Notes: a model not told the origin generated them from the sequence alone. A stretch of DNA of 31,776 bases from Lachnospiraceae bacterium UBA3845 (GCA_002392705.1 DGHP01000145.1:46428-78203), one strand, 5' to 3'; numbered from the stretch's first letter, positions 14,189-22,658 are shown. Translations and numbers: made by a program.

Positions 14189-15356
14189 CCTTTGCACAGA
14201 TATCGGATATAAAAGCATCAATCATGTCGGGGAGCAGCTCTGCGGCGACCATGTGGATATCGTGGAGCAGGAGGACGGCTCTACCGTGATCGTCCTTGCG
14301 GACGGACTGGGAAGCGGCGTGAAGGCCAGCATTCTGTCCACCCTTACCTCAAAGATTATATCCACAATGATGGCGGCAGGACTGTCCCTGGAGGAGTGCG
14401 TCAGGACGATCGTGGCGACCCTTCCGGTCCGTTCCGAGCACGGAGTGGCTTATTCAACATTTACCATCATCCGCATCGAACGCAACCAGACGGCGGAACT
14501 GATCCAGTACGACAACCCGCCGGTTATCTACATACATAATGACAAGGTCACTTCATACCCGAAGATGGAGATACTCGTCGACGGGAAAAAGATCTTAAGG
14601 TCCGTCATCCGGCTGACGGAGAATGACATATTTGTTGCTATGAGCGACGGCTGTCCGCACGCCGGCATCAGCAGGTCCTACAACTACAGCTGGGAAGTCA
14701 GCGATATCGCGCAGTTTATGGCGGAGATGTCCATGGCCGGCTATACCGCGAAGGTTCTGTCCACCATGCTGGTGGAGCAGTGCGACAAGCTCTACGGCGG
14801 AGCGCCGGGGGATGACGCGACCGCCTGCGTGGTGAAAATGCGCCGCAGGATGCCGATGAATGTTCTCTTCGGGCCGCCGGTGAATCCCGACGACTGCACA
14901 AGAATGATGGCCCTGTTTTTCTCCAGACAGGGCAAGCATATCATCTGCGGGGGAACTACGGCTTCCATCGCGGCGGATTATCTGCATAAGCCGCTGCAGA
15001 TGGACTACAGTCCCGCGCAGGACAGCGATGTCCCGCCCATGTCAAAGCTGGAAGGGGCGGATCTGGTGACTGAGGGGGTTGTTACCATGGGAAAGGTTCT
15101 TTCCTACGCGCAGGATTACCTGAAGGAAAATGAGAGTTACGAGGCATGGAGTTTCGGGCATGACGGAGCTTCACGCATTTGCCAGCTGCTGTTTGAGGAA
15201 GCCACGGATATCCGTTTCTTCGTCGGCAGGGCAGTCAATCCGGCGCACCAGAATCCGAACCTGCCGATCAGCATCCATGTCAAGATGCAGATCGTGGAAG
15301 AGCTGTCGGAGTGCCTGAAAAAGATGGGAAAACGGATTCAGATCAGCTATTTTTAA
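14181..15356 (+). CDS. SpoIIE/PP2C-type serine phosphatase linked to the sensory hydrogenase
   Basis: This 391-aa protein has an N-terminal PP2C-like (SpoIIE) phosphatase domain of about 220 residues. Metal-binding acidic motifs are visible: GDHVD (Asp23), ADGLGSG (Asp41), MSDG (Asp156) and PGDDAT (Asp211, Asp212). Such enzymes dephosphorylate Ser/Thr on regulator proteins, including anti-sigma antagonists. Residues about 225-391 are an added C-terminal region (beginning NVLFGPPVNPDDC) that I do not recognise as a known domain; it may be the partner- or signal-binding part. The gene overlaps the hydrogenase gene by 8 bp, so the two are translationally coupled and probably form one sensor-effector pair. 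The protein target is not visible nearby. The oxidoreductase gene follows 12 bases later with its own AAGGAGG. Confidence 0.87.
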   Translation: MNDLCTDIGYKSINHVGEQLCGDHVDIVEQEDGSTVIVLADGLGSGVKASILSTLTSKIISTMMAAGLSLEECVRTIVATLPVRSEHGVAYSTFTIIRIERNQTAELIQYDNPPVIYIHNDKVTSYPKMEILVDGKKILRSVIRLTENDIFVAMSDGCPHAGISRSYNYSWEVSDIAQFMAEMSMAGYTAKVLSTMLVEQCDKLYGGAPGDDATACVVKMRRRMPMNVLFGPPVNPDDCTRMMALFFSRQGKHIICGGTTASIAADYLHKPLQMDYSPAQDSDVPPMSKLEGADLVTEGVVTMGKVLSYAQDYLKENESYEAWSFGHDGASRICQLLFEEATDIRFFVGRAVNPAHQNPNLPISIHVKMQIVEELSECLKKMGKRIQISYF

Positions 15357-15368
15357 GGAGGCTGCGGG

Positions 15369-16382
15369 ATGGAGAGAAAAAAAATCAGGTGGGGCCTGCT
15401 TGGCGCGGGTGTGATCATTGACCGCTGGATCAAAGGCGCGATGCAGGAAGAGGATATGGAAATCGCTGCGGTTGCGTCCAGAACCGCGCAGTCCGCACAG
15501 CAGATGGCTGACAGGTACGGTATTCCCGGGGTGATGTCCTACGGGGAGATGCTGGCCAGAGATGACATCGACGTGGTATACGTCCCTGTCCCCCATACAG
15601 CGCACAAGGATCTGACGATCCGGGCGCTTGAGGCCGGAAAGAATGTGCTTGTGGAGAAACCCGCAGCTGTCACGGCTGCTGATTTTGATGAGATGGCGGC
15701 CTGCGCCGAAAAGAACGGGAAGTTCCTGATGGAGGCAGTCTGGACGAGGTTTTTCCCGCTTGCCGGAATGCTGGAGGAGCTTCTGAAGGAAGGCGCGATC
15801 GGCGATCTGCGCCTGATGCAGTCTTCTTTCGCTTTCAGGAGCACGCCGGAGGCGGCGCCGAGGCTGTTCGACCCGGCGAGAGCAGGCGGGGCGCTTCTGG
15901 ACGTGGGTGTCTACGACCTGCATTTTGCCGATATGGTCTTCAAAAGACAGCCGGAAGAGATCAGCGGGATGGCGTCCATGGATACGGACAGCCTGCATCT
16001 GAAGGTTGACGAGCAGAACTGCTTTACCGCAAGGTATGACAACGGCGCGCTGGCGGTCATGACCAGCGCGGTGCGCACGACGATGCCGGATACCGCATGG
16101 CTTTTCGGGACAGAGGGGTCCATCGAGATTCCGGTCTTCTGGAAACCTTCGAGGATGCACCTTAAGACAGATACGAGGGATGAGTGGATCGAAGCTCCCG
16201 TCTCCCAGAAGGTTGCGGGGATCGAGGACGAGGGATACCAGTATGAGATCCGCCATGTAAACGAATGCATCCGCGCGGGACTGACCCAGTCCCCGGTCAT
16301 GACCTGGGAGAAGACGAAAAATGTACTGACTCTGTGCGACCGGCTCCGCAGCCAGTGGGGCCTGAAATATCCTTTTGAATAA
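15369..16382 (+). CDS. Gfo/Idh/MocA-family NAD(P)-dependent oxidoreductase
   Basis: This 337-aa protein has an N-terminal Rossmann fold with GLLGAGVI (about residues 9-16), the family's EKP motif (Glu96-Lys97-Pro98, Lys catalytic) and a C-terminal substrate domain with GGALLDVGVYDLHF (173-186), where Asp178, Tyr182 and His185 are candidate active-site residues. The EAVWTRFFP and GGALLDVGVY segments resemble members annotated as dihydrodiol or aldose dehydrogenases. It should oxidise or reduce a sugar or sugar-like alcohol with NAD(P). Only 12 bases separate it from the phosphatase gene, with AAGGAGG between, so it is probably in the same operon, though a functional link to hydrogen sensing is not evident. 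Two hairpins follow the gene. Confidence 0.9.
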   Translation: MERKKIRWGLLGAGVIIDRWIKGAMQEEDMEIAAVASRTAQSAQQMADRYGIPGVMSYGEMLARDDIDVVYVPVPHTAHKDLTIRALEAGKNVLVEKPAAVTAADFDEMAACAEKNGKFLMEAVWTRFFPLAGMLEELLKEGAIGDLRLMQSSFAFRSTPEAAPRLFDPARAGGALLDVGVYDLHFADMVFKRQPEEISGMASMDTDSLHLKVDEQNCFTARYDNGALAVMTSAVRTTMPDTAWLFGTEGSIEIPVFWKPSRMHLKTDTRDEWIEAPVSQKVAGIEDEGYQYEIRHVNECIRAGLTQSPVMTWEKTKNVLTLCDRLRSQWGLKYPFE

Positions 16383-16390
16383 GGAGATAC

Positions 16391-16483
16391 GCAGGAATTG
16401 CCTGCGAAAAGCTTGTGAAAAGGAGCGCTTTGTGGCAATATAGAGCAGAAGGCGGCAGCCTGGCGGAAAAGCCGGGCTGCTTT
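16391..16483 (+). terminator. Hairpins after the oxidoreductase gene, weak terminator
   Basis: CGCAGG/CCTGCG (16391-16407) is followed by a 10-bp stem GCAGCCTGGC/GCCGGGCTGC (16455-16464, 16471-16480) with only TTT after it. The second stem is a plausible but weak terminator. Confidence 0.5.
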
Positions 16484-16553
16484 GCGTGAAAATTAAGGGA
16501 AAAGCATCCGGGAGAAGGCGGATAAGAGAAGAATCCCGGTAAAGGAGCCGCGC

Positions 16554-18071
16554 GTGGTTTTCAGTTCTCTGGTTTTTATCATGATTTTTCTGCCGGCTGT
16601 TTTTGTGGGCAGCCGGATCACCGGTCTGGCCGGGAAGAGATGGGTGAATATCTTTCTCCTTCTAGCCAGCCTTCTTTTTTATGCCTGGGGCGAACCGGTC
16701 TATGTCCTTCTTATGCTCCTGTCCATCAGCGTCAATTATGTTCTGGGACTTTTGCTGGACGGCGCCGGTCCGGGAAAGGAAGGCAGGCGCCGGCTGATCC
16801 TGCTGGCAGACATTGTTTTCAACCTCGGGCTTCTGGGTTATTACAAGTATTTTAATTTCGTGATCGATACGGTGAACCGCCTCTTTCATCCGGGGATCCG
16901 CACCCGGCAGATCGCGCTTCCGATCGGGATCTCCTTTTTTACCTTCCAGATCCTCTCCTATATGATCGATCTGTACCGGAAAAGATATCCGGCCCAGAAA
17001 AATCCGGTGAACCTTGCCCTCTATATCTCCTTTTTTCCTCAGCTGATCGCCGGTCCGATTGTCCGCTACGCGGATATCGAGAGACAGCTTTCACAGCGTA
17101 CGGTGAGCCTGGAAAAAACAGCGGAGGGGATCCGCAGGTTTATCTACGGTCTCGGGAAAAAGGTGATCCTGGCCAATACTTTAGCCCATACGGCGGACCG
17201 GATCTTCAGCCAGCCATACCGCTCCATATCGACGCCCGCGGCCTGGATCGCCGCGCTTTTCTACACCCTGCAGATCTACTATGATTTTTCCGGCTACTCG
17301 GACATGGCGATCGGTCTGGGGAAAATGCTTGGTTTTGATTTTCTGGAGAATTTCCGCTATCCCTATCTTTCCATTTCAATCCGGGAGTTCTGGAGGAGAT
17401 GGCATATCTCCCTGGGCACCTGGTTCAGGGAGTACCTGTATATCCCTCTGGGCGGAAACCGGAAAGGGAAGGTCCGCACCTATCTGAATCTGGTGATTGT
17501 TTTTTTCATGACCGGACTCTGGCACGGGGCAAGCTTCAATTTTGTGCTCTGGGGCCTCTACCACGGCTTTTTCTCTATTCTGGAAAGGCTGGGGCTTGAG
17601 AAGCTTCTGAAAAAATGCAGGCCTCTGGCATGGATCTACACCTTTTTCACAGTCATCCTGGGCTGGGTCTGGTTCCGGGTGGAGGGACTCAGCGAGGCCT
17701 GGCGCTTCACACGGATCCTCTTTCACCTGCCTGCGGGGAAAGCATCCTCGCAGCCCCTTTCCGTATGGGTACTGGTATCCCGCAGGGCTGCCTTCACGGC
17801 ACTGATTGCCATTCTGGGCATGGGACTGCTGCAGACCCTGCTCCGCCGCATTTCGGAGAGGAAGCTTTTGCGGGAGAAGTCCGTATCTGACGGCAGAGCG
17901 GGCAGCCCGCAGAAAGGAGCCCTGCCGGAAGGAGTACCGGAGCGGATTGTTTTCAGGGCTTTTCCCTGGCTTCGCTGGGCGGAGCTGATCTGGTGTCTTC
18001 TGGTCTTTCTTCTCAGCATGGCCATGCTGGCCGGAAATACTTACAATCCCTTTATCTATTTCCGCTTCTGA
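16554..18071 (+). CDS. MBOAT-family O-acyltransferase (AlgI/DltB-like)
   Basis: This 505-aa polytopic membrane protein belongs to the MBOAT family and is closest in pattern to AlgI-type polysaccharide O-acetyltransferases. The family core is clear: YYDFSGYSDMAIGLGKMLGF (about 242-261), the conserved FWRRWHISLGTWFREYLYIP (279-298) and the catalytic His324 in GLWHGASFNFVLWGLYHG. Such proteins take acetyl groups from the cytoplasm and pass them outward for transfer to a surface glycan. The start is GTG, six bases after AAAGGAG. The next gene encodes an AlgX/AlgJ-like SGNH protein, the usual partner. The gene's 3' end is part of a 59-bp tandem duplication. The glycan modified is unknown; the GDP-D-rhamnose cluster downstream is a candidate. 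Confidence 0.93.
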   Translation: MVFSSLVFIMIFLPAVFVGSRITGLAGKRWVNIFLLLASLLFYAWGEPVYVLLMLLSISVNYVLGLLLDGAGPGKEGRRRLILLADIVFNLGLLGYYKYFNFVIDTVNRLFHPGIRTRQIALPIGISFFTFQILSYMIDLYRKRYPAQKNPVNLALYISFFPQLIAGPIVRYADIERQLSQRTVSLEKTAEGIRRFIYGLGKKVILANTLAHTADRIFSQPYRSISTPAAWIAALFYTLQIYYDFSGYSDMAIGLGKMLGFDFLENFRYPYLSISIREFWRRWHISLGTWFREYLYIPLGGNRKGKVRTYLNLVIVFFMTGLWHGASFNFVLWGLYHGFFSILERLGLEKLLKKCRPLAWIYTFFTVILGWVWFRVEGLSEAWRFTRILFHLPAGKASSQPLSVWVLVSRRAAFTALIAILGMGLLQTLLRRISERKLLREKSVSDGRAGSPQKGALPEGVPERIVFRAFPWLRWAELIWCLLVFLLSMAMLAGNTYNPFIYFRF

Positions 18072-18200
18072 GAGGGATTCGGCCGCTGGCTTAAAAAGCC
18101 CGGATGCCGTGAGACTATTTCCGCTTCTGAAGGGGAATGGCCGCTGGCTTAAAAAGCCCGGATGCCATTACGGAGCTTTCTGCTTCTGAGAGGGAGCACT
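18056..18200. repeat. 59-bp tandem duplication at the end of the MBOAT gene
   Basis: One unit starts at 18056 and covers the last codons and stop of the MBOAT gene; a second starts at 18115 and is nearly identical; a shorter, diverged third begins near 18176. Each of the first two contains a GGCTT-AAA-AAGCC hairpin flanked by CCG/CGG. The duplicated copies carry the same stop-codon context out of the gene. Confidence 0.85.
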
Positions 18201-18237
18201 GAAGGGAATATGGGCATCCGCAGGGAGGATTTCGGAA

Positions 18238-19356
18238 ATGAAAAAAATATATGAAAGGCTCTGGTATCTTCTGCTGTTTGGCTTTCTCTTCGGCGCACCA
18301 CTTCTCTATTTCCTGCTGGGGCCTTATCTGGACCGGGAGAATTATGAGAACAGGGCGCTCACGCAGGCACCGGAGCTGAAGCTCAGCAGCATCCGTGAGT
18401 TCCCGGAAGCTTTTGAAGCCTATTATAATGACGCGATGCCATTCAGAAACTATCTCGTAAGGGCGGACAGCGCGATCTCCTATTATCTGTTCCATGACTC
18501 TTCCAGCGACGATGTTATTGCGGGAAAGGACGGCTGGCTGTTCTTTACGGGAGAGGAGGGGAAATCCCTGGAACAGTACCTGGGACGGAAGCGCTATACG
18601 AAAAAGGAGCTTCGTCTGATCTCTGAGAATCTGATGACAACGCGGGATTACCTGGCGGCAAGGGGCTGCGAGTTTATACTCGCGATCGCGCCGAACAAAG
18701 AGCGGGTCTACCAGGAGTACATGCCGGATGCCTACGGTTCTTTTTCCTCCTGCAATACGGACCAGCTTCTGAACTATCTGAGTAAAAATACGGACCTGAG
18801 AGTCCTGTGGCTGGAGGAGGATCTGAAGGCCTACAGGCAGGAACATCCGGAGGAACTTCTGTATTACCGCCTGGATACTCACTGGAATCTGCTGGGCGGA
18901 TATATCGGTGCCAGGGCGATTTTAAAGGAAGCCGGCGTGACGATCCCGGAGCCCTCTGCCCTTGAAAAGACGAAGACAGAGGGATCCCCCGCGGACCTTG
19001 CGAGGCTTTTGAACCTCAGGAATGAGCTTCTGTACACAGACATGGATTACAAGCTTAAGGACATCCCCTCCCCGGCTCTTGAGATTGAACAGGAGGATGG
19101 GAATACATTTTACCGCTACCGCAGCAGCGGAAAGGACGGGCGGAAGCTCCTTGTCTGGCGGGATTCCTTCTGCGACGCCATGCGCTATGTAATCGCGGAA
19201 GAATTCAATGAAAGCTGCATGGTGAAAGGTTCCTTCTTCACAAAGGAAATCCTTGAGGAGGAGGCACCGGACCTGTTTGTGATGGAACTGGTGGAGCGCA
19301 CGGAGGATTATCTGAAGGAGTTCGTCCTGCAGGATGATGCGTCTCAGGCCGGCTGA
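18238..19356 (+). CDS. AlgX/AlgJ-like SGNH acetyltransferase-type protein
   Basis: This 372-aa protein has one N-terminal membrane anchor (about residues 8-30), so the rest is probably outside the cytoplasmic membrane. It carries the catalytic features of the AlgX/AlgJ SGNH-hydrolase-like family: DTHWN (Asp213, His215) and a serine in WRDSF (Ser310), matching the Asp-His-Ser triad known in AlgX. These proteins move acetyl groups from an MBOAT partner to polysaccharide hydroxyls. GKDGWLFF (97-104) is another family feature. It lies 166 bases after the MBOAT gene, across the duplicated element. A GGAGG site precedes the ATG. Family and pairing are strong; acceptor glycan is inferred. Confidence 0.88.
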   Translation: MKKIYERLWYLLLFGFLFGAPLLYFLLGPYLDRENYENRALTQAPELKLSSIREFPEAFEAYYNDAMPFRNYLVRADSAISYYLFHDSSSDDVIAGKDGWLFFTGEEGKSLEQYLGRKRYTKKELRLISENLMTTRDYLAARGCEFILAIAPNKERVYQEYMPDAYGSFSSCNTDQLLNYLSKNTDLRVLWLEEDLKAYRQEHPEELLYYRLDTHWNLLGGYIGARAILKEAGVTIPEPSALEKTKTEGSPADLARLLNLRNELLYTDMDYKLKDIPSPALEIEQEDGNTFYRYRSSGKDGRKLLVWRDSFCDAMRYVIAEEFNESCMVKGSFFTKEILEEEAPDLFVMELVERTEDYLKEFVLQDDASQAG

Positions 19357-19691
19357 GACCCCATGCACGGCAGAACTCTCAGGCATGCTGTCTGCCGGGA
19401 GAGGACCTGTATGGCGGTCCGGAGGCCTTCCGGAAAGACCGTGCATGGCAGAACCCCGGGACGGGCCCGGGCGATGCGGCTTTCCTTTTTTGCAGTGCTG
19501 TGATAAGATATAGGCCACTTAGGGAGAAAACAGCAGCGCGGATCACTGCGCGCTGTGAAATTCCGGCAGCTTTGGCTGCAGTGTGCGGGGCTCAGGTTCG
19601 CCAAGGTCAGATCAAAAGGAATATGGCATGCGGGCATGCCGGAGACGGCGCGGCAGGAACGCTGAGGCGTCAATAATAAGGGGACAGGAAT
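19357..19691 (+). other. Structured intergenic region before the glycan cluster
   Basis: These 335 bases contain no open frame I would support. They hold several dyads: CGGCAGA/TCTGCCG (19368-19374, 19391-19397), a TCCGGA pair (about 19418-19434), a GC-rich CCCGGG pair (about 19454-19471), and after the possible promoter CAGC-GCGC/GCGCGCTG (about 19531-19556) and GCAGC/GGCTGC (about 19566-19580). A short repeat around TGCACGGCAGAA (19365) recurs as TGCATGGCAGAA (19442). The second half would be a structured leader of roughly 170 bases for the methyltransferase gene. Confidence 0.5.
19481..19509 (+). promoter_or_regulatory. Possible extended -10 promoter of the glycan cluster
   Basis: TGATAAGAT (19501-19509) is an extended -10 element (TG-n-TAAGAT). 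The -35 position 17 bp upstream (TTTCCT) is poor, which is normal for extended -10 promoters. Tentative. Confidence 0.4.
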
Positions 19692-20732
19692 ATGGTATAT
19701 TTTCTGACGGATGCGTCTGTGGACTATGTGGAAGAGGCCATGGACCATGTAAACGATTTCTACAATATGGACGACAGGGAGTACTTCCGCGAGTCTTCCG
19801 TCGCCTCCAGCATGGACTTTGAGCGGGAGAACCGGCTCAGACTCAAGGATCTCAACCGCTTCTGGGCACTGGAGGCTTACCGCGGCGTGGATGAGGCAGG
19901 GGGCAGGCTTGCCTCCGTGAAAAAAGCCTACCGCAGGGGCGTGAAGAAGGTCACCAGCTGGTTTGTCGGCGACCTGGTGCATCAGCAGGTGGATTTCAAC
20001 TCAGGTGTGATATCCTACCTGAATTTCCTGCATGACCATTCGATTGAGCCGCACCAGAGCTTTCCGGGCGCCTGGTATCTGAAGTTTGAAGAGAAGTTCC
20101 GCCCGCAGACAAAGAAGAATACGGCGCAGCTTGAGAAGTACGTCGATTTCTTTAAGGAGCGCAAGAGCAGCAGGAACGTGGTGGATCTGGGATGCGGGAG
20201 AGGAGAATTCCTGGGGCTTCTGAGCAGGGCAGGCATCGGGGCGCAGGGAGTGGACCTGAGCACGGCGATGGTCAAGTGCTGCAGCCAGAAGGGCTATGAT
20301 GTACAGAGGAAGGACTGCATCGTATTCCTGAAGGAGTTCCATGACAACAGCCTCGGCGGCGTATTTGCCTCCCACCTGATCGAGACGATGAGCCAGGATG
20401 ACCTGTACAGGCTTCTTTTCTATTCCTACCGCAGGCTGGAGCGGGGCGGACGCCTCATTATCGAGACAGCGAATCCGCAGTCGCTGGCGATCTTCTCGGA
20501 AGGATTTTATAAAAATCCCTTCAATGTAAGGCCGGTTGACCCCCAGGCACTTCAGTTTCTGCTGGAGCAGGTCGGTTTCACGATTGATGAGACAGGCTTT
20601 ATCAATGCTTTTGAGAAGGAGCAGCAGATCCAGATCACAAAGGATATGGACCGGGGGACGAAGCAGCTGGCCGAGCAGCTGAACCGGAAGCTGTACGGGC
20701 CGCGGGATTATTATATCGTGTGCACAAAATAA
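19692..20732 (+). CDS. SAM-dependent methyltransferase of the glycan cluster
   Basis: This 346-aa protein has a class I methyltransferase domain (about residues 140-300) with the SAM-binding VVDLGCGRGEF (163-173) and the acidic GVDLS (Asp188). The N-terminal 120 residues are helical and polar with no transmembrane segment. Residues 83-110 align without gaps to residues 86-113 of the coiled-coil protein encoded at 28193-28762. In ABC-transporter-exported glycans, methyltransferases of this type can cap the non-reducing end and stop chain growth (WbdD is the known example), which fits the position at the head of a cluster with a Wzm-like permease. No kinase domain is seen. AAGGGGACAGGA precedes the ATG. 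Methyltransferase activity is secure; chain termination is inference. Confidence 0.85.
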   Translation: MVYFLTDASVDYVEEAMDHVNDFYNMDDREYFRESSVASSMDFERENRLRLKDLNRFWALEAYRGVDEAGGRLASVKKAYRRGVKKVTSWFVGDLVHQQVDFNSGVISYLNFLHDHSIEPHQSFPGAWYLKFEEKFRPQTKKNTAQLEKYVDFFKERKSSRNVVDLGCGRGEFLGLLSRAGIGAQGVDLSTAMVKCCSQKGYDVQRKDCIVFLKEFHDNSLGGVFASHLIETMSQDDLYRLLFYSYRRLERGGRLIIETANPQSLAIFSEGFYKNPFNVRPVDPQALQFLLEQVGFTIDETGFINAFEKEQQIQITKDMDRGTKQLAEQLNRKLYGPRDYYIVCTK

Positions 20733-20774
20733 GGGCTGACCGGGTTTGCAGGTTTAAGCGGCGGAGGAGTTGTT

Positions 20775-22607
20775 ATGAAAAAAGTATCGATCATTATCCT
20801 TACCTGGAACGGCCTGAGCTATACCAGACAGTGCCTGACCTCCCTGAAGGATACGCTGTCGCCGGAAGTGACGGTCTATGTAGTGGATAACGGGAGCACG
20901 GACGGCACGCTGGAATATCTGGATACCATCGACTGGATCCGGGTGATCCGGAACGGGGAAAATCTTGGCTTTGTACGCGGCAATAATGCGGCGATCGAAC
21001 AGATTAAGGACGATGATATCGTCCTGATGAACAATGACATCATCATCAACCAGAAGGACTGGCTCATCCGGCTGCAGGAATGCGCCTATGAGGATGAGAA
21101 GAACGGCGTGATCGGGTGCCGGCTGATCAATGAAAAGGGAGAGTTCCTGCACGGCGGAACGGTGATTTATCCCGACGATTACTGGGGACAGCAGATCGGA
21201 GGCGGCCAGAAGGATATCGGCCAGTATCCGGACAACCGGGAAGTGCAGGGTGTTGTCTTTGCCGCGGTGTATATCAAACGGGCGGTAGTTGACCGGATCG
21301 GCGGCCTGAACACGGCCTTTTTCTCCTATTTCGAGGATACGGACTACTGCTTCCGCGCCCGCGAAGCAGGTTTTAAGGTGATCAACTGCGGCCAGGTGAC
21401 GCTGGTGCATTACCAGAATGTTTCGACCAGCATCAATAAGGTCGATTTTTCGGACATGTTCCTGATCTCCCAGAAGAAGTTCAGAGAGCTGTGGGGGAAG
21501 GAACTGGAAAGCCGCTACAACCGGACCATGGCCTGGCACTCGATCATGAATTTCCCCTCGGGCTATGCGGTGTCCGCCAAGAACATGATGTCCGCCCTGG
21601 ACGAGCTGGGCGTGGATATCCGCTATAAATACATCTACGGCGAGGGGACGCCTTTTCCGGTGGAGGAGACGGACGACTGCGACAGCCGGCTGATGATCCT
21701 GATCCGCAGAAGGCCCTTTGAGACGAACTGCCCGCAGGTGGCTTACGGCCAGGGCGATGTTCTCTATAAGAATGACGGACGATACAAGATCGGTTTTACC
21801 ATGCTGGAGACGACCGGGATTCCCGCCGAGTGGGTGCGGCAGTGCAACCTCATGGATGAGGTGTGGGTGCCCTCCAGCTTCAATGAGAAGACATTCCGGG
21901 ACAGCGGCGTGAAGGTGCCGATCCATGTGATACCGCTCGGGGTGGATCCCAACTATTACAGTCCGCAGATCCATTCCTACAAGCATCATACGAAGTATAC
22001 CTTCCTCTCCGTATTTGAGTGGGGAGAGCGCAAGGCGGCGGATATCCTGATCCGGGCTTTCAGCAACGCCTTCCGCAAAAACCGTGACGTCTGCCTGATC
22101 TGCAAGGTTTTCAACAATGACGGCAGCGTGAATATCGATGAGGAGATCCGGAAACTCCAGCTCCCGGCTGACGGCCCGGACATCCTTTTCCTCTACAATA
22201 CCAAATTCGCGGCATATGACATGCCGACCCTGTACCGGTCCGCGGACTGCTTCGTCCTGCCGACCAGAGGTGAGGGCTGGGGCATGCCGATCCTGGAAGC
22301 CATGGCCTGCGGTCTGCCGGTCATCGCGACGAACTGGAGCTCGCAGACCGATTTCTTCAACGAGAAAAACGGATACCCGGTCGACGTGGAAAAGCTTATC
22401 AACGCGGAGGCCAAATGCCCCTACTATGAAGGCTTTCAGTGGGCGCAGCCCAGTGAGGCGCATCTGATGGAGCGCATGCGCTACGTCTATGAACATAAGC
22501 AGGAGGCCCGGGAGCTGGGGCTGATCGCCTCCGCCGACGCGCGGACAAACTGGACCTGGGACAACAGCGCCCGGAAGATCCTTGAGCGGCTGAAGGAGAT
22601 CGGATAA
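20775..22607 (+). CDS. Two-domain glycosyltransferase (GT2-GT4 fusion)
   Basis: This 610-aa cytosolic protein joins two transferase folds. Residues about 1-250 are GT2 (GT-A), with VSIIILTWNGL, VVDNGSTDG, the LMNNDI metal-binding region and the FSYFEDTDYCFRAREAG acceptor motif. Residues about 260-605 are GT4 (GT-B), with SGYAVSAKNM near the start and the sugar-nucleotide E-x7-E motif in TRGEGWGMPILEAMACG (about 496-512). The GT2 half resembles rhamnosyl-transferase-like enzymes. In this cluster the likely donor is GDP-D-rhamnose or GDP-mannose, so the enzyme could make two alternating linkages of a repeat unit. GGAGGAG lies five bases before the ATG, and the gap to the methyltransferase is only 42 bases. 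Domain calls are firm; linkages are unknown. Confidence 0.92.
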   Translation: MKKVSIIILTWNGLSYTRQCLTSLKDTLSPEVTVYVVDNGSTDGTLEYLDTIDWIRVIRNGENLGFVRGNNAAIEQIKDDDIVLMNNDIIINQKDWLIRLQECAYEDEKNGVIGCRLINEKGEFLHGGTVIYPDDYWGQQIGGGQKDIGQYPDNREVQGVVFAAVYIKRAVVDRIGGLNTAFFSYFEDTDYCFRAREAGFKVINCGQVTLVHYQNVSTSINKVDFSDMFLISQKKFRELWGKELESRYNRTMAWHSIMNFPSGYAVSAKNMMSALDELGVDIRYKYIYGEGTPFPVEETDDCDSRLMILIRRRPFETNCPQVAYGQGDVLYKNDGRYKIGFTMLETTGIPAEWVRQCNLMDEVWVPSSFNEKTFRDSGVKVPIHVIPLGVDPNYYSPQIHSYKHHTKYTFLSVFEWGERKAADILIRAFSNAFRKNRDVCLICKVFNNDGSVNIDEEIRKLQLPADGPDILFLYNTKFAAYDMPTLYRSADCFVLPTRGEGWGMPILEAMACGLPVIATNWSSQTDFFNEKNGYPVDVEKLINAEAKCPYYEGFQWAQPSEAHLMERMRYVYEHKQEARELGLIASADARTNWTWDNSARKILERLKEIG

Positions 22608-22629
22608 ATACTGCCCTGCGGAGTTTTGA

Positions 22630-22658
22630 TTGAGAGCCGGACTTCTATGTGTTATGAT
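22630..22658 (+). promoter_or_regulatory. Internal promoter before gmd
   Basis: TTGAGA (22630-22635), a 17-bp spacer and TATGAT (22653-22658) form a good sigma-A-like promoter inside the cluster, giving a leader of about 100 bases before gmd. Confidence 0.65.

Noticed and set aside
20754..22496. A 580-aa open frame on the minus strand opposite the GT2-GT4 gene
   Set aside because: It is antisense to a gene with complete GT motifs, shows no domain, and has the His/Arg/Asp-rich composition of a shadow frame in GC-rich DNA.
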